From Pseudomonas bubulae (GTDB taxonomy: Bacteria > Pseudomonadota > Gammaproteobacteria > Pseudomonadales > Pseudomonadaceae): a DNA stretch of 64,000 bases. The translations under genes and the position numbers were made by a program. The notes beneath the pieces were generated by a model, which did no database searches, was not told the origin of the DNA, and worked only from the letters and a program-made list of their open reading frames with translations. Below are positions 37,069 through 46,173 of the stretch, one piece after another. Numbering within the stretch: the stretch's first letter is position 1; every line of letters starts with the position of its first letter. The DNA lies in the NCBI RefSeq assembly GCF_037023725.1, contig NZ_CP146077.1:1401001-1465000 (forward strand), written 5' to 3'.

Positions 37069-38976
37069 ATGAATTCCAAAACCTCTAGGCGGACATTCGT
37101 TAAAGGCCTGGCCGCTGGTGGCGTTCTCGGCGGCCTTGGTCTGTGGCGCACTCCTGTATGGGCAGTGACCAGTCCTGGTCTGCCGAGCATTCTCACCGGT
37201 AACGAATTTGATCTGTTTATTGGTGAAACCCCTGTAAATATTACTGGCTCGCCGCGCACAGCCATGACCATCAATGGTTCGTTGCCCGGACCTTTGCTTC
37301 GTTGGCGCGAAGGCGAAACGGTCACACTGCGTGTGAAAAACCGCCTAGACCAAGACACGTCGATTCATTGGCACGGGATCATTCTGCCCGCCAATATGGA
37401 CGGTGTACCGGGGTTGAGTTTCCATGGCATCGCGCCCGACGGGATGTACGAGTACAAATTCAATGTGCATCAAAACGGCACATACTGGTACCACAGCCAT
37501 TCAGGCTTGCAGGAACAGGCAGGCGTATACGGTCCAATTGTCATCGACTCTAAAGAGCCTGAACCTTTTCAATACGATCGCGACTATGTGGTGATGTTGA
37601 CTGACTGGACCGATGAAGATCCTAGTCGTGTCATGGCCAAGCTCAAGAAGCAATCGGACTACTACAACCACCACAAACGTACCGTGGGCGACTTTATCGG
37701 CGACGTCAGCAAGCAAGGTTGGTCTGCTGCTGTGGCCGACCGCAAGATGTGGGCTGAAATGAAAATGAACCCCACTGATCTCGCAGACGTCAGTGGGGAT
37801 ACTTACACCTATCTCATGAATGGCCAAGCGCCTAACGGTAACTGGACCGGTATTTTCAAGCCGGGCGAGAAGCTGCGCCTGCGCTTTATCAACGGTTCAG
37901 CTATGAGCTATTTCGACGTTCGCATCCCTGGTTTGAAAATGACCGTTGTGGCGGCTGACGGTCAACATGTCAAACCAGTCAGCGTCGATGAATTCCGCAT
38001 CGCCGTGGCAGAAACGTATGACGTGATCGTAGAACCTACCAGCGAAGAGGCTTACACCATCTTTGCCCAGTCCATGGATAGAACCGGTTATGCACGTGGA
38101 ACCTTGGCAGTTCGAGAAGGTTTGAAAGCACAGGTACCTGCGATCGATCCTCGGCCGCTTTTGACCATGGATGACATGGGTATGGGCGGTATGGAGGGCA
38201 TGGACCATGGCGGCATGGCTGGTATGGGCGGCGATATGAAGCAAGGTGAAATGTCAGGCATGGCTGGCATGGATCACAGCAAGATGACGGGGATGAACCA
38301 AAGCGACATGACCGGCATGGACAGCGGTGACATGTCTAACATGGCCGGCATGGATCACAGCAAGATGGCGGGAATGGACAAAGGCGACACGTCCAATATG
38401 GCCGGCATGGACCACAGCCAGATGGCTGGGATGAGCGATATGAGTGGCGAAATGCAGGCCCATCCAGCATCCGAAACCAACAACCCCTTGGTTGATATGC
38501 AAGCCATGAGCCCTACGCCAAAGCTAAACGACCCTGGCATAGGTTTGCGGAATAATGGTCGTCGAGTCCTCACCTACTCTGATTTGAGAAGCACTTTCCA
38601 AGACCCTGACGGCCGCGAGCCCAATCGCACTATTGAACTTCATCTGACCGGTCACATGGAGAAGTTTTCGTGGTCCTTCAACGGAATCAAATTTTCAGAC
38701 GCAGAGCCGCTTCGTCTGAAGTATGGGGAGCGTCTTCGGATCACCCTGGTGAATGACACCATGATGACCCATCCCATCCACCTTCACGGCATGTGGAGCG
38801 ACCTTGAAGACGAAAATGGCAAGTTCATGGTGCGCAAGCACACAATTGACATGCCACCAGGTACTAAGCGCAGTTATCGAGTCACCGCTGATGCCTTAGG
38901 TCGCTGGGCCTATCACTGCCACCTACTTTTCCATATGGAAATGGGCATGTTCCGTGAAGTACGGGTTGATGAGTAA
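37069..38976 (+). CDS. copA: Multicopper oxidase CopA
   Basis: 635 aa. A twin-arginine signal (SRRTFVKGLAAGG) would export the folded protein. All copper ligand motifs of a multicopper oxidase are seen: SIHWHGIIL, YWYHSHSG, HPIHLHGMW and AYHCHLLFHMEMGMF. Between domains lies a Met-rich region with repeats of MDHSKM and GM (about residues 370-460), the mark of PcoA/CopA-type Cu(I) oxidases. It would oxidise Cu(I) to Cu(II) in the periplasm and bind extra copper. The copAB operon follows, with 12 bases before copB. Confidence 0.95.
   Translation: MNSKTSRRTFVKGLAAGGVLGGLGLWRTPVWAVTSPGLPSILTGNEFDLFIGETPVNITGSPRTAMTINGSLPGPLLRWREGETVTLRVKNRLDQDTSIHWHGIILPANMDGVPGLSFHGIAPDGMYEYKFNVHQNGTYWYHSHSGLQEQAGVYGPIVIDSKEPEPFQYDRDYVVMLTDWTDEDPSRVMAKLKKQSDYYNHHKRTVGDFIGDVSKQGWSAAVADRKMWAEMKMNPTDLADVSGDTYTYLMNGQAPNGNWTGIFKPGEKLRLRFINGSAMSYFDVRIPGLKMTVVAADGQHVKPVSVDEFRIAVAETYDVIVEPTSEEAYTIFAQSMDRTGYARGTLAVREGLKAQVPAIDPRPLLTMDDMGMGGMEGMDHGGMAGMGGDMKQGEMSGMAGMDHSKMTGMNQSDMTGMDSGDMSNMAGMDHSKMAGMDKGDTSNMAGMDHSQMAGMSDMSGEMQAHPASETNNPLVDMQAMSPTPKLNDPGIGLRNNGRRVLTYSDLRSTFQDPDGREPNRTIELHLTGHMEKFSWSFNGIKFSDAEPLRLKYGERLRITLVNDTMMTHPIHLHGMWSDLEDENGKFMVRKHTIDMPPGTKRSYRVTADALGRWAYHCHLLFHMEMGMFREVRVDE
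38170..38450 (+). repeat. Met-rich coding repeats in copA
   Basis: Repeated short units coding for MAGMDHSKM, MTGMDSGDM and variants, about 8-11 copies, nearly identical in DNA in places (for example GGCATGGATCACAGCAAGATG less one base). Such runs vary in number among strains. Confidence 0.75.
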
Positions 38977-38988
38977 AGGAGACGATCT

Positions 38989-39981
38989 GTGAGCACATAC
39001 GTAAATCGTAATAAATCGCTGGTGGGTTGCCTCTTTGCCGTTGGTCTGATGGGCGGACTCTCTTCTGTGGTGATGGCAGGAGAAGATAGTAGTGATCATT
39101 CATCTACTGCGAAAGCAACTAACAAACCTGCAACTACGGCAAACGAAACTAAGCCCGATCACGGTTCAATGGACCACAGCAAGATGGGGTCTATGGATCA
39201 CAGTAAGATGAGCATGGACGACGGGGAAATGGAAGGTATGGAAAGCATGAATGGAGGGGCGACCGCCACGAGTCGAACCCCGATCCCTGTACTTACCGAC
39301 GCTGACCGTGCAGCCGCCTTTCCAGATGTGGCAGGTCATGGTGTCCACGACAAACAACTCAACTCCTTCATGCTGCTGGATAAGTTTGAGTACCAGGATG
39401 CTGATAACGGTAGTGCACTGGCCTGGGATGCGAAAGGATGGATCGGCGGTGACGTTGACCGATTGTGGTTGCGCTCGGAAGGCGAACGTACCAATGGTGT
39501 AACGGAAAGCGCTGAACTCTCCGCACTTTGGGGACACGCCATCGGTCCGTGGTGGGATGTCGTCACCGGCGTACGGCAAGACTTCAAGCCCGGGTCGCCA
39601 CAAACTTGGGGAGCGCTCGGTATACAGGGCATGGCCCTGTATAACTTTGAAGCCGAAGCCACTGCCTACATCGGTGAGAACGGTCAGACCGCTGCTCGAT
39701 TTGAGGGCGACTACGACATTCTGCTGACCAATCGCCTGATCTTGCAGCCTACAGCCGAAGTAAATTTATACGGGAAAAATGATCCTCAGCGTGGCATTGG
39801 GTCTGGATTGGCTAACACCGAAGTAGGGTTGCGATTGCGTTACGAGATTGTTCGCCAATTTGCCCCCTACATTGGAGTTAGCTGGAACCGCTCCTACGGC
39901 AAGACGGCCGACCTGGCGAGCGATGAAGGAGAAAGGACCAGCGAGGCTCGATTTGTTGCCGGTATTCGGATGTGGTTCTGA
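38989..39981 (+). CDS. copB: Outer-membrane copper-resistance protein CopB
   Basis: 330 aa from a GTG with AAGGAGA upstream. A signal peptide ends near VVMAGE, followed by a Met/His-rich segment ([21 protein letters not shown]), then a beta-barrel of the PcoB/CopB type with a C-terminal strand [11 protein letters not shown]. It would bind and sequester copper or let it pass at the outer membrane. It is translated with copA. Confidence 0.93.
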   Translation: MSTYVNRNKSLVGCLFAVGLMGGLSSVVMAGEDSSDHSSTAKATNKPATTANETKPDHGSMDHSKMGSMDHSKMSMDDGEMEGMESMNGGATATSRTPIPVLTDADRAAAFPDVAGHGVHDKQLNSFMLLDKFEYQDADNGSALAWDAKGWIGGDVDRLWLRSEGERTNGVTESAELSALWGHAIGPWWDVVTGVRQDFKPGSPQTWGALGIQGMALYNFEAEATAYIGENGQTAARFEGDYDILLTNRLILQPTAEVNLYGKNDPQRGIGSGLANTEVGLRLRYEIVRQFAPYIGVSWNRSYGKTADLASDEGERTSEARFVAGIRMWF

Positions 39982-39989
39982 GTGCATAG

Positions 39990-40278
39990 CATGAAAAAAC
40001 ATTGACCTCTGCTGGTGTGGTCGCCGCAATAGTAGCTGCCGGTAAGGTGCTCCCTCTGGATATCTTCATGCAGATGCAGCCGAAGAGGTAACTGAAGCAG
40101 AGGACCATCATGGCGAGAGACCGCGACTACGGTGAGGTAGCAGCACCTTCTCAGGATGAAAGTACCCAACATACCCATCCTTAGGGCGGTGAGGCTTCAC
40201 ATGACGCGTCTTCAACTCCGACCGCTTAGCCAAAAAATCATACCCATGCTGATGGGAAGGAACATACCCATGCGAAAT
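39990..40278 (+). pseudogene. Decayed gene for a small His-rich secreted protein
   Basis: Reading across frames gives a signal peptide-like start (MKK, then LTSAGVVAAIVAAG), an acidic stretch (EEVTEAEDHHGE), and a His-rich end (ESTQHTHP, GGEASHDASSTPTA, KNHTHADGKEHTHAK) ending with TAA at 40276-40278. A frameshift near the fourth codon, another after KVLPLDIF, and two in-frame TAG codons break it. The repeated HTH pattern suggests a former metal-binding protein of the copper operon. The DUF411 gene starts inside its end. Confidence 0.55.
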
Positions 40279-40737
40279 AACATTTTTCGTCCTGGTCGGG
40301 CACTGCGCCTCGCTGCACTCTCGGTTCTGTTTATCAGTTCCGCAGGTCATGCCACAGAATTGCTGACGATCAACGTCCATCGTGACGCTAACTGTGGATG
40401 CTGCAAGAAGTGGATGGAGCACCTTGAAGCCACCGGTTTCACCGTCGTTGATCATGTAGAAACCAACATGAGCAGAGTCAAGAAAGACTTGGGTGTTATT
40501 CCGCGTCTCTCGTCATGCCACACCGCTATGGTCAACGGAAAATTTGTTGAAGGCCATGTACCTGCCGAGCAAATAGTTGCTTTGATCAAACGCGACGACC
40601 TTATCGGGATTGCTGTACCTGGCATGCCGACAGGGTCGCCTGGTATGGAGGTCGGTGGAAAGCAGGATGCTTATCAGGTCATTGGCCTGAGCAAAACAGG
40701 TATTAACCAAGTGATTGCCGAATACCCGGCAAACTAG
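40270..40737 (+). CDS. DUF411 metal-binding protein
   Basis: 155 aa from the ATG at 40270, set by GGGAAGGAAC; upstream in-frame ATGs at 40201 and 40246 lie in the decayed gene. A signal peptide ends at GHATE, followed by the DUF411 fold: VHRDANCGCCKKWMEHLEATGF, RLSSCHTAMV, FVEGHVPAE and PGMPTGSPGMEV. Three Cys, several His and Met may bind copper. DUF411 proteins often accompany copper-resistance genes; their job is not settled. Confidence 0.88.
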   Translation: MRNNIFRPGRALRLAALSVLFISSAGHATELLTINVHRDANCGCCKKWMEHLEATGFTVVDHVETNMSRVKKDLGVIPRLSSCHTAMVNGKFVEGHVPAEQIVALIKRDDLIGIAVPGMPTGSPGMEVGGKQDAYQVIGLSKTGINQVIAEYPAN

Positions 40738-41149
40738 TTTTCAAACTTTCCTTAATTCTTGCGTGGTCACTGCCCTTGATCATGCAAGTGACGGAGTGCT
40801 TACTCTAATGAGCTATCAAAATTGAGATGGACTCCGCACTGGCTATAACCATCTACCTGTAGGTTGGCAAAAAGCTATGGAGCATTTGTAGTCGTATGGG
40901 TGACACACCATAAAAAAGGCGCCACTAGGGCGCCTAAACCATCTCCACAACCAAAGGAGAAACACAGAGATGGGGTGTATCTGGTAAGCGAACATTTGTT
41001 GCTAGCTAGCATTTGTTAATAGAGTGGCAGTAGTTACTCAGCAATAAATCGAACCTAATCCAAATAAGAATCGAAAATGTCAGCACTCGTCGTTACTTGG
41101 CAACCATTAAACACATGCGCTCCAGAGAACCTACCATGGCTACCTTAGT
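40738..41149. other. Intergenic region with a minus-strand terminator
   Basis: About 410 bases without a gene. A terminator hairpin serves the minus strand at 40911-40935. I see no copper box and no convincing reading frame. Confidence 0.4.
40911..40935 (-). terminator. Terminator on the minus strand
   Basis: AGGCGCC and GGCGCCT around a five-base loop, followed on the minus strand by TTTTTTA. It probably ends the transcript of the gene at 41150-41482. Confidence 0.7.
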
Positions 41150-41482
41150 CTATCCTCCGCGTGGGCAGTTAGTACCCATAACCCTGTACTCTACAGTGTT
41201 GAGCTTGCCAGCCGAATCTTCAAAGGTCATACGCGAAGGCGCTACAGCACAGTCTATATTGGCTTGCGTCATACTGACGATCTTATGAATATCTAGGTCC
41301 ATACCATATTTATAATGAACAATTTCAGGGTTAGACTTCCCGTTTTTCAAGGCGTACTGCTCCATCGCCTGTTGGTTTTCTTGCATCATCCGACCGTAAA
41401 CGCGATCACCACCTCCTTCAGCTATTGCCAAAGACGACAAGGCCAATATTGAAATGGTAAAAAATGCTTTAAATACTTTCAT
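41150..41482 (-). CDS. Small periplasmic protein with PtrA-like start and DUF2790 module
   Basis: 110 aa. Signal peptide KVFKAFFTISILALSSLAIA, then the PtrA-like EGGGDRVYGRMMQENQQAMEQYA, then the DUF2790-like YKYGMDLDIHKIVSMT and MTFEDSAGKLNTVEYRVMG with two cysteines (NIDCAV, TNCPRGG). It shows both modules clearly in one protein and links the two small families of this island. A copper box lies 74 bases upstream. Confidence 0.8.
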   Translation of the reverse strand: MKVFKAFFTISILALSSLAIAEGGGDRVYGRMMQENQQAMEQYALKNGKSNPEIVHYKYGMDLDIHKIVSMTQANIDCAVAPSRMTFEDSAGKLNTVEYRVMGTNCPRGG

Positions 41483-41555
41483 GATTGTCTCCTAGTGCTG
41501 ACTTACTTCTGACTAGAGAATAACCAATGATACCTTTCAGAATGCTGCCGCGAAT

Positions 41556-41571
41556 ATTACTTATGTGTCAG
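41556..41571 (-). promoter_or_regulatory. CopR-like box upstream of the gene at 41150-41482
   Basis: On the minus strand: CTGACACATAAGTAAT, followed by ATTCG, facing the gene. It keeps the full box and the ATTC tail shared with 36510. Confidence 0.7.
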
Positions 41572-41754
41572 GTATTGTGAGCCCGGCTCCTGGCTTGCAA
41601 GGTGTCTAGAGAATCCGGGGCGATTCAGACAGTTGCTACCGCACCGGTGGGTAGAGCTCCATCGCATTGATCAAATGGGCGTAACCCACTAGATTTCCCA
41701 TTTTTTCCCCTGTCGCTGGCTAGATTTTCTTAACCGCGCCAAGATTTTCTTAAA

Positions 41755-41985
41755 ATGTGCGCCGAACACTCAGAAAATATTAACCGAAAATGGCCGCGCA
41801 ACCACTATTTTGGGGCTTTCCGCTTATTGGCGGTAAGCGTCCCGCAATCACACCTTACCGCATTGCGCTTTCTGGACGACCTGGGCTTTGAACGTTTTGG
41901 GATAAGAGCTACGTTGGCGCATGGAAATCCTAGCGATAAGGGTGATTGCGTTCGCTTAAAAATACGCGGACACAATCGCCCTTAA
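41755..41985 (+). CDS. Doubtful small open frame between the copper and CHAT loci
   Basis: 76 codons from an ATG with no clear ribosome-binding site. The predicted sequence (MCAEHSENINRKWPRNHYFG...) matches nothing I know and lacks a signal peptide or membrane helix. The 620-base gap around it (41483-42106) also has two direct copies of AGATTTTCTTAA (near 41722 and 41741) and no better gene. Confidence 0.2.
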   Translation: MCAEHSENINRKWPRNHYFGAFRLLAVSVPQSHLTALRFLDDLGFERFGIRATLAHGNPSDKGDCVRLKIRGHNRP

Positions 41986-42106
41986 TGCTGGAGTTCGGTA
42001 GGTGAGTTCGCCGGACGGTTACTGCTATGGGGCATCTCAGCCAGAACGCAGTCACTGAGTGCGAGCTACCCAACTGAGCTGGGAGTTGAACTGCTGAAAA
42101 GCACGG

Positions 42107-43519
42107 TTATTGGTAGAAGGCTGCCGACCCGTAGAACTCAAGTGGAGTATAATCTTCCTCTTTCCTTCGAAGCTGACGGATTAAATCAAATTCTCTTCCA
42201 GTTTTGGAGGCAAGGTCGTCTGCGATCTCTAATGTAGACCTCCTAATTGCAAGCATCGCCATCTTATAGGCGTCGAAATAAGAGTTCCCAGCCGCCAAAT
42301 TGAAAGCTAGATAAGCTCCGAACGCTGCTGCTGGATAACCCATGACAGGCCATAGATGGGAAATTGTCGCTTGATCTGCGCTCGCTAAACCTGGGGCTAT
42401 ACCGATTTTTGGTAGAAAACCGCGTTCCTCAAATCGCGCTCCGTCACAAATGTTTAGAAATGCTAATCGCCGTTTATCCATGACTGGAGCCTGCTCCCAT
42501 AGATCCTCAAGCGAAACGGATAAATTATCCCCGATGTGCATTTTCACATGTTTAGGAGACCAGTGATCAAACTCGCCGTGGGATGCGACCCAAATAATAT
42601 CGTACTTAGGGTCTTTATAAGCGTCGATGAAGCTTTGTTGCGTGGCTTCGGTGAAGCAGACCACTTTTACGGTGGCTCCGGCAGATTCAAAGATGTGCTT
42701 AATTACTTCGGCCTCAAGTTCTTCTGTAAGACTTCCGCCACCACACCAAATCAAAACATTTTGCGGTTTTCTGTCAGATTTTGGAGTGGATAACGATGAG
42801 GTTAGCGGCCATGTTTCACCCCGCACTTTGAGCTGTATCGCTTGCAGCGGGGTACACTCAGTATCAAGAATCAACTGGTATAAAGGTTTGGCGTTGAACG
42901 GAAATGGAGAAAAGCAATAGCTTCTAGTTAGGGCTGTTTCGTATTCTGTAGAATTCCCATACTTAGGGATTCCTATTCTATTTGGAATTGTTAGACCAGA
43001 GTTGTCGGAATAAGCGATGGTTTTTGCCACGCCTAAAAAATGGTTGCTCGATTGTACCAGTTGCTCGATAAAGGTCTGAGTATCACGCTCAATGAATATT
43101 TTCTCGTCGCCTAAAGCTGCGAGATAGCCATGCTCACCGAACGGAATAGATATGTACAGATCTTGTGCATTGATATTGGAATTGGCTGTCAGTAACTGGT
43201 GCCACAGCAGTAAACCGTCAAGCGTGACGTGGGTTTTACCGGCGTTCAAGCTGTTGACGACAAACGGCAAAATTGAGCCGCTCCGCATTGCTGCATCACG
43301 AAAGAAATTAATTCCGTCAAGCTTTGACTTATAGAAACCTTGGACAAGGTTTATCTTTCTGAGAAGTGCGGATGGGTCTCCATCCTTATTGCCTGCATAG
43401 ATAGTGGCTAGCAGTTGCAGCTTATGCGGCTCAGCGAGGTTTTCATTGAAGTCGGCGAGTGCCTTTGCTGCCCACTCATGCGATGCTTTGCTTGAGAACG
43501 CACTTGCTGTAGTAGACAA
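42107..43519 (-). CDS. CHAT-domain caspase-like protease
   Basis: 470 aa. The C-terminal part (about residues 250-470) is a CHAT peptidase: strand NVLIWCGGG, catalytic His314 in WVASHGEFDHW, catalytic Cys358 in AFLNICDGARF, then the family segment GLASADQATISHLWPVMGYPAAAFGAYL and the helix AYKMAMLAIRR. The N-terminal 250 residues are unlike TPR or other known sensors that I recognise. No signal peptide or membrane helix. It is the second gene of a two-gene operon, 24 bases after a 206-aa protein. CHAT proteases act in type III-E CRISPR, gasdermin and other defence or cell-death systems, so a defence role is a fair guess. Confidence 0.85.
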   Translation of the reverse strand: MSTTASAFSSKASHEWAAKALADFNENLAEPHKLQLLATIYAGNKDGDPSALLRKINLVQGFYKSKLDGINFFRDAAMRSGSILPFVVNSLNAGKTHVTLDGLLLWHQLLTANSNINAQDLYISIPFGEHGYLAALGDEKIFIERDTQTFIEQLVQSSNHFLGVAKTIAYSDNSGLTIPNRIGIPKYGNSTEYETALTRSYCFSPFPFNAKPLYQLILDTECTPLQAIQLKVRGETWPLTSSLSTPKSDRKPQNVLIWCGGGSLTEELEAEVIKHIFESAGATVKVVCFTEATQQSFIDAYKDPKYDIIWVASHGEFDHWSPKHVKMHIGDNLSVSLEDLWEQAPVMDKRRLAFLNICDGARFEERGFLPKIGIAPGLASADQATISHLWPVMGYPAAAFGAYLAFNLAAGNSYFDAYKMAMLAIRRSTLEIADDLASKTGREFDLIRQLRRKEEDYTPLEFYGSAAFYQ

Positions 43520-43543
43520 GGTGTAATAATGAACGGCACGGAC

Positions 43544-44164
43544 TTAATCTGGTAGAGTATTTTTGCCAGCGACAGACTCTAGGTATGGAACGAAAGTCTT
43601 GGCCAAGTCAGGCGCTTCTTTTGCTGCCCAGCATGCCATTTGACTTCCAAGATTTGCTTCGTCAATGTAAATGTATTCCGCAGGCAGATTCATCGTGTCT
43701 GTAAAAGTCGATGCGGCGAAGGGCCATAGCTCGCGTGCTATATTGTTCATGGCTGTTCGCTCGCGAGCGTAGTAGTAGAAGGCGCTGAAAAATTTCACCA
43801 TCACCGGCACAAACCCTGGCCAGGTTCTTACCACCGCTGATGAATAGAAGTCAAAGATTCTCCCCAGATGTAAATTTTTTGAGTGACTGTCTCTGGTGTC
43901 TTCTGATAACGCCCATCCAATCCAGCTCCCCATATCAGTTAGTTCATATATACGGTATGACGCGTGAAGTGTTTCGGTAGCAAAAATGAACTGGTAATAG
44001 TGGGACAATAGTCTGTCTTCGGCAGGGGCACTATTTTGCTGATCAATTATAAGGCAGATTATGCGTCGGACTTCTGCATGCGAGATAGATGAAGCTAAAG
44101 TGGCGTCACGGAAAACTTTGTCAAAGTGCTCATGCAGAATCGCTAGGCTTTGTTCGAGGTTCAA
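43544..44164 (-). CDS. Unrecognised 206-aa partner of the CHAT protease
   Basis: 206 aa, mostly helical and rich in aromatic residues (HYYQFIFATETLHASYRIYE, SAFYYYARERTAM). No known domain, signal peptide or clear membrane segment. It is the first gene of the operon with the CHAT protease, so it may be the substrate, the inhibitor or the sensor. Base composition is lower in G+C than the core genes to the right. Confidence 0.7.
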   Translation of the reverse strand: MNLEQSLAILHEHFDKVFRDATLASSISHAEVRRIICLIIDQQNSAPAEDRLLSHYYQFIFATETLHASYRIYELTDMGSWIGWALSEDTRDSHSKNLHLGRIFDFYSSAVVRTWPGFVPVMVKFFSAFYYYARERTAMNNIARELWPFAASTFTDTMNLPAEYIYIDEANLGSQMACWAAKEAPDLAKTFVPYLESVAGKNTLPD

Positions 44165-44431
44165 TACATTGCTTCCTTCTAGTCTGCATTGATCAATTTA
44201 TGTATCCGTTGGCCTCAGTCGGACTGCTCCTCTCTATGGGCACTGTCAATGTCGAGCGCCTAAACTGGCTGTGGATGTTTTGGCCGCTGTCAATCCTATC
44301 TGCAATCGGCAGGATTTATGTCAACCTTTGCCCCAATCATTGACAGTCAATCCAGTTCTGTAAGTATCGGGCGGTAGCCCCGGTTTCGCGGGGGATTTCG
44401 GTGTCAATGGTGATTGGACATAGGTGATACC
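44165..44431. other. Island/core junction with TGTCAA repeats
   Basis: No gene seen. CTGTCAAT occurs at 44243-44250 and 44287-44294, inverted at 44339-44346 (ATTGACAG), with shorter copies at 44319-44324 and 44401-44408. The left part must hold the promoter of the CHAT operon. Repeats like these mark the ends of some transposons, but I cannot name one. Confidence 0.45.
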
Positions 44432-44500
44432 ATGCATTACTGGCCCGATGATCCGCTGGTGGCCGAAGCCACGGCGCGGATCAAGCCGCGTAAGGTGTAG
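44432..44500 (+). pseudogene. Possible 3' remnant of a core gene at the junction
   Basis: A high-G+C open frame MHYWPDDPLVAEATARIKPR... to TAG, only 22 codons, with codon use like the core genes. It may be the tail of a gene cut off by the island. I do not recognise the family. Confidence 0.3.
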
Positions 44501-44515
44501 CGACCGGGCGTACGC

Positions 44516-44580
44516 ATCGCGAGCAAGCCCGCTCCCACAAAAATTGCGCAGTTCTTGTGGGAGCGGACTTGCTCGCGATG
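44516..44580. repeat. REP hairpin pair (GTGGGAGCG family)
   Basis: TCGCGAGCAAGCCCGCTCCCACA and its near-inverted partner form a large stem, the first REP hairpin of the core-like block. Confidence 0.85.
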
Positions 44581-44603
44581 GCATCAACGCGGTGAGTAGA
44601 GCT

Positions 44604-46049
44604 TCACGACCCGATATAGCTGGTCTTGACCACGGTGTAGAATTCTTGCGCATAGCGGCCCTGCTCGCGCGAGCCATAGGACGAGCCTTTGCGCCCGCCA
44701 AACGGCACGTGGTAATCCACCCCCGCCGTGGGCAGGTTGACCATCACCATCCCTGCCTGGGAATGACGCTTGAAGTGATTGGCATATTTGAGCGAGGTCG
44801 TGGCAATACCCGCCGACAAGCCAAACTCGGTGTCATTGGCCATCGCCAGGGCGGCTTCGTAGTCTGCAACCTTGATGATATTGGCTACCGGGCCGAACAC
44901 TTCTTCGCGGCTGATGCGCATGTCGGCCGTGCTGTCGGCAAACAGGGCCGGGGCCAGGAAATAACCCTCGGTATTGCAGGTCACCAGGCTGCCTCCGGCA
45001 ACCAGGCGGGCGCCTTCGTTGCGGGCGATGTCGATGTAACCCAAATCCTGGTCGAGCTGCGCTCGGGACACCACCGGGCCGATATCAATCCCGGCCTGCA
45101 AGGCATGCCCGACCTTGATCGAACGCATGCGCTCGGCCATCGCCTCGACGAATTTGTCGTGGATGCCCGCGGTAACAATCAGGCGGCTGGAGGCGGTGCA
45201 ACGCTGGCCGGTGGAGTAAAACGCACTCTGCACCGCCAGTTCGACCGCTTGCTTGAGGTCGGCATCGTCGAGGATGACCTGTGGGTTTTTACCGCCCATT
45301 TCCAGCTGCACCTTGGCCTGGCGCGACACACAGCTGATGGCGATCTGGCGACCGACGCTCACCGAGCCGGTAAAGCTTATACCGTCCACTTTCGGGCTGT
45401 TGACGATAGCGTCGCCGACCACGCGGCCGCTGCCCATCACCAGGTTGAACACGCCTGCCGGGAAGCCTGCGCGAGCAATGATCTCGGCCAGTGCCCAGGC
45501 GCAACCCGGTACCAGATCGGCCGGCTTGAACACTACACAGTTGCCATAGGCCAGGGCCGGGGCGATCTTCCAGGCGGGGATGGCGATGGGGAAGTTCCAT
45601 GGCGTGATCAGGCCAACCACGCCCAGGGCTTCACGGGTGACTTCTACATGCACGCCCGGGCGTACCGAGGGCAGGTAATCACCCGACAGGCGCAGGCATT
45701 CACCGGCGAAAAACTTGAAGATATTGCCGGCACGGCTCACTTCACCGATGGCTTCGGGCAGGGTCTTGCCTTCTTCGCGAGCCAGCAGGGTGCCCAGTTC
45801 TTGCTTGCGGGCGAGGATTTCGCTGCCGACCTTGTCCAGCGCATCGCTGCGCGCCTGGATGCCGGAGGTCGACCAGGCAGGGAACGCAGCCCGTGCCGCA
45901 TCAATGGCAGTCTGGACCTGGGCGACGTCAGCCTTGGCATATTCGCCAATCACATCGCTCAGGTCGGAGGGGTTGATATTGGTGCTGTATTCAGTGGCTG
46001 TTACCCACTCGCCACCGATGTAATTGTCGAAACGCTTTGAACCAGTCAT
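44604..46049 (-). CDS. Alpha-ketoglutarate-semialdehyde dehydrogenase
   Basis: 481 aa from the ATG at 46049 (GGAG seven bases upstream). Aldehyde dehydrogenase family: PWNFPIAIPAWK, FTGSVSVGRQ, LEMGGKNPQVILDDAD, catalytic Cys in STGQRCTASSRL and the C-terminal PFGGRKGSSYGSREQG. The sequence pattern is that of 2,5-dioxovalerate dehydrogenases of arabinose, glucarate or hydroxyproline breakdown, which make 2-oxoglutarate with NAD(P)+. No pathway partner is left beside it; the island lies on its downstream side. Confidence 0.85.
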   Translation of the reverse strand: MTGSKRFDNYIGGEWVTATEYSTNINPSDLSDVIGEYAKADVAQVQTAIDAARAAFPAWSTSGIQARSDALDKVGSEILARKQELGTLLAREEGKTLPEAIGEVSRAGNIFKFFAGECLRLSGDYLPSVRPGVHVEVTREALGVVGLITPWNFPIAIPAWKIAPALAYGNCVVFKPADLVPGCAWALAEIIARAGFPAGVFNLVMGSGRVVGDAIVNSPKVDGISFTGSVSVGRQIAISCVSRQAKVQLEMGGKNPQVILDDADLKQAVELAVQSAFYSTGQRCTASSRLIVTAGIHDKFVEAMAERMRSIKVGHALQAGIDIGPVVSRAQLDQDLGYIDIARNEGARLVAGGSLVTCNTEGYFLAPALFADSTADMRISREEVFGPVANIIKVADYEAALAMANDTEFGLSAGIATTSLKYANHFKRHSQAGMVMVNLPTAGVDYHVPFGGRKGSSYGSREQGRYAQEFYTVVKTSYIGS

Positions 46050-46173
46050 CAAATTTCTCCACACGTGGACAGGCATCGATTTCCTGTAGTTATACGTCAT
46101 CGTACGACTTCAGGCAAAAACAATCGGCGCGGCGAAACTGAGCGAGGGAGGGAACCGTCTGATTGGGTTTCAA

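Noticed and set aside
38170..38450. Regular short repeats considered as a CRISPR or VNTR array
   Set aside because: They are in-frame coding repeats of the Met-rich region of CopA, without spacers.
42060..42090. tRNA D-arm-like sequence (AGCTCAGTTGGGTAGCTC on the minus strand)
   Set aside because: No acceptor, anticodon or T arms can be drawn around it; likely chance.
44424..46040. Long open frame of 538 codons on the plus strand
   Set aside because: It is the antisense of the aldehyde dehydrogenase gene, whose family motifs are complete; high G+C opens the opposite strand.
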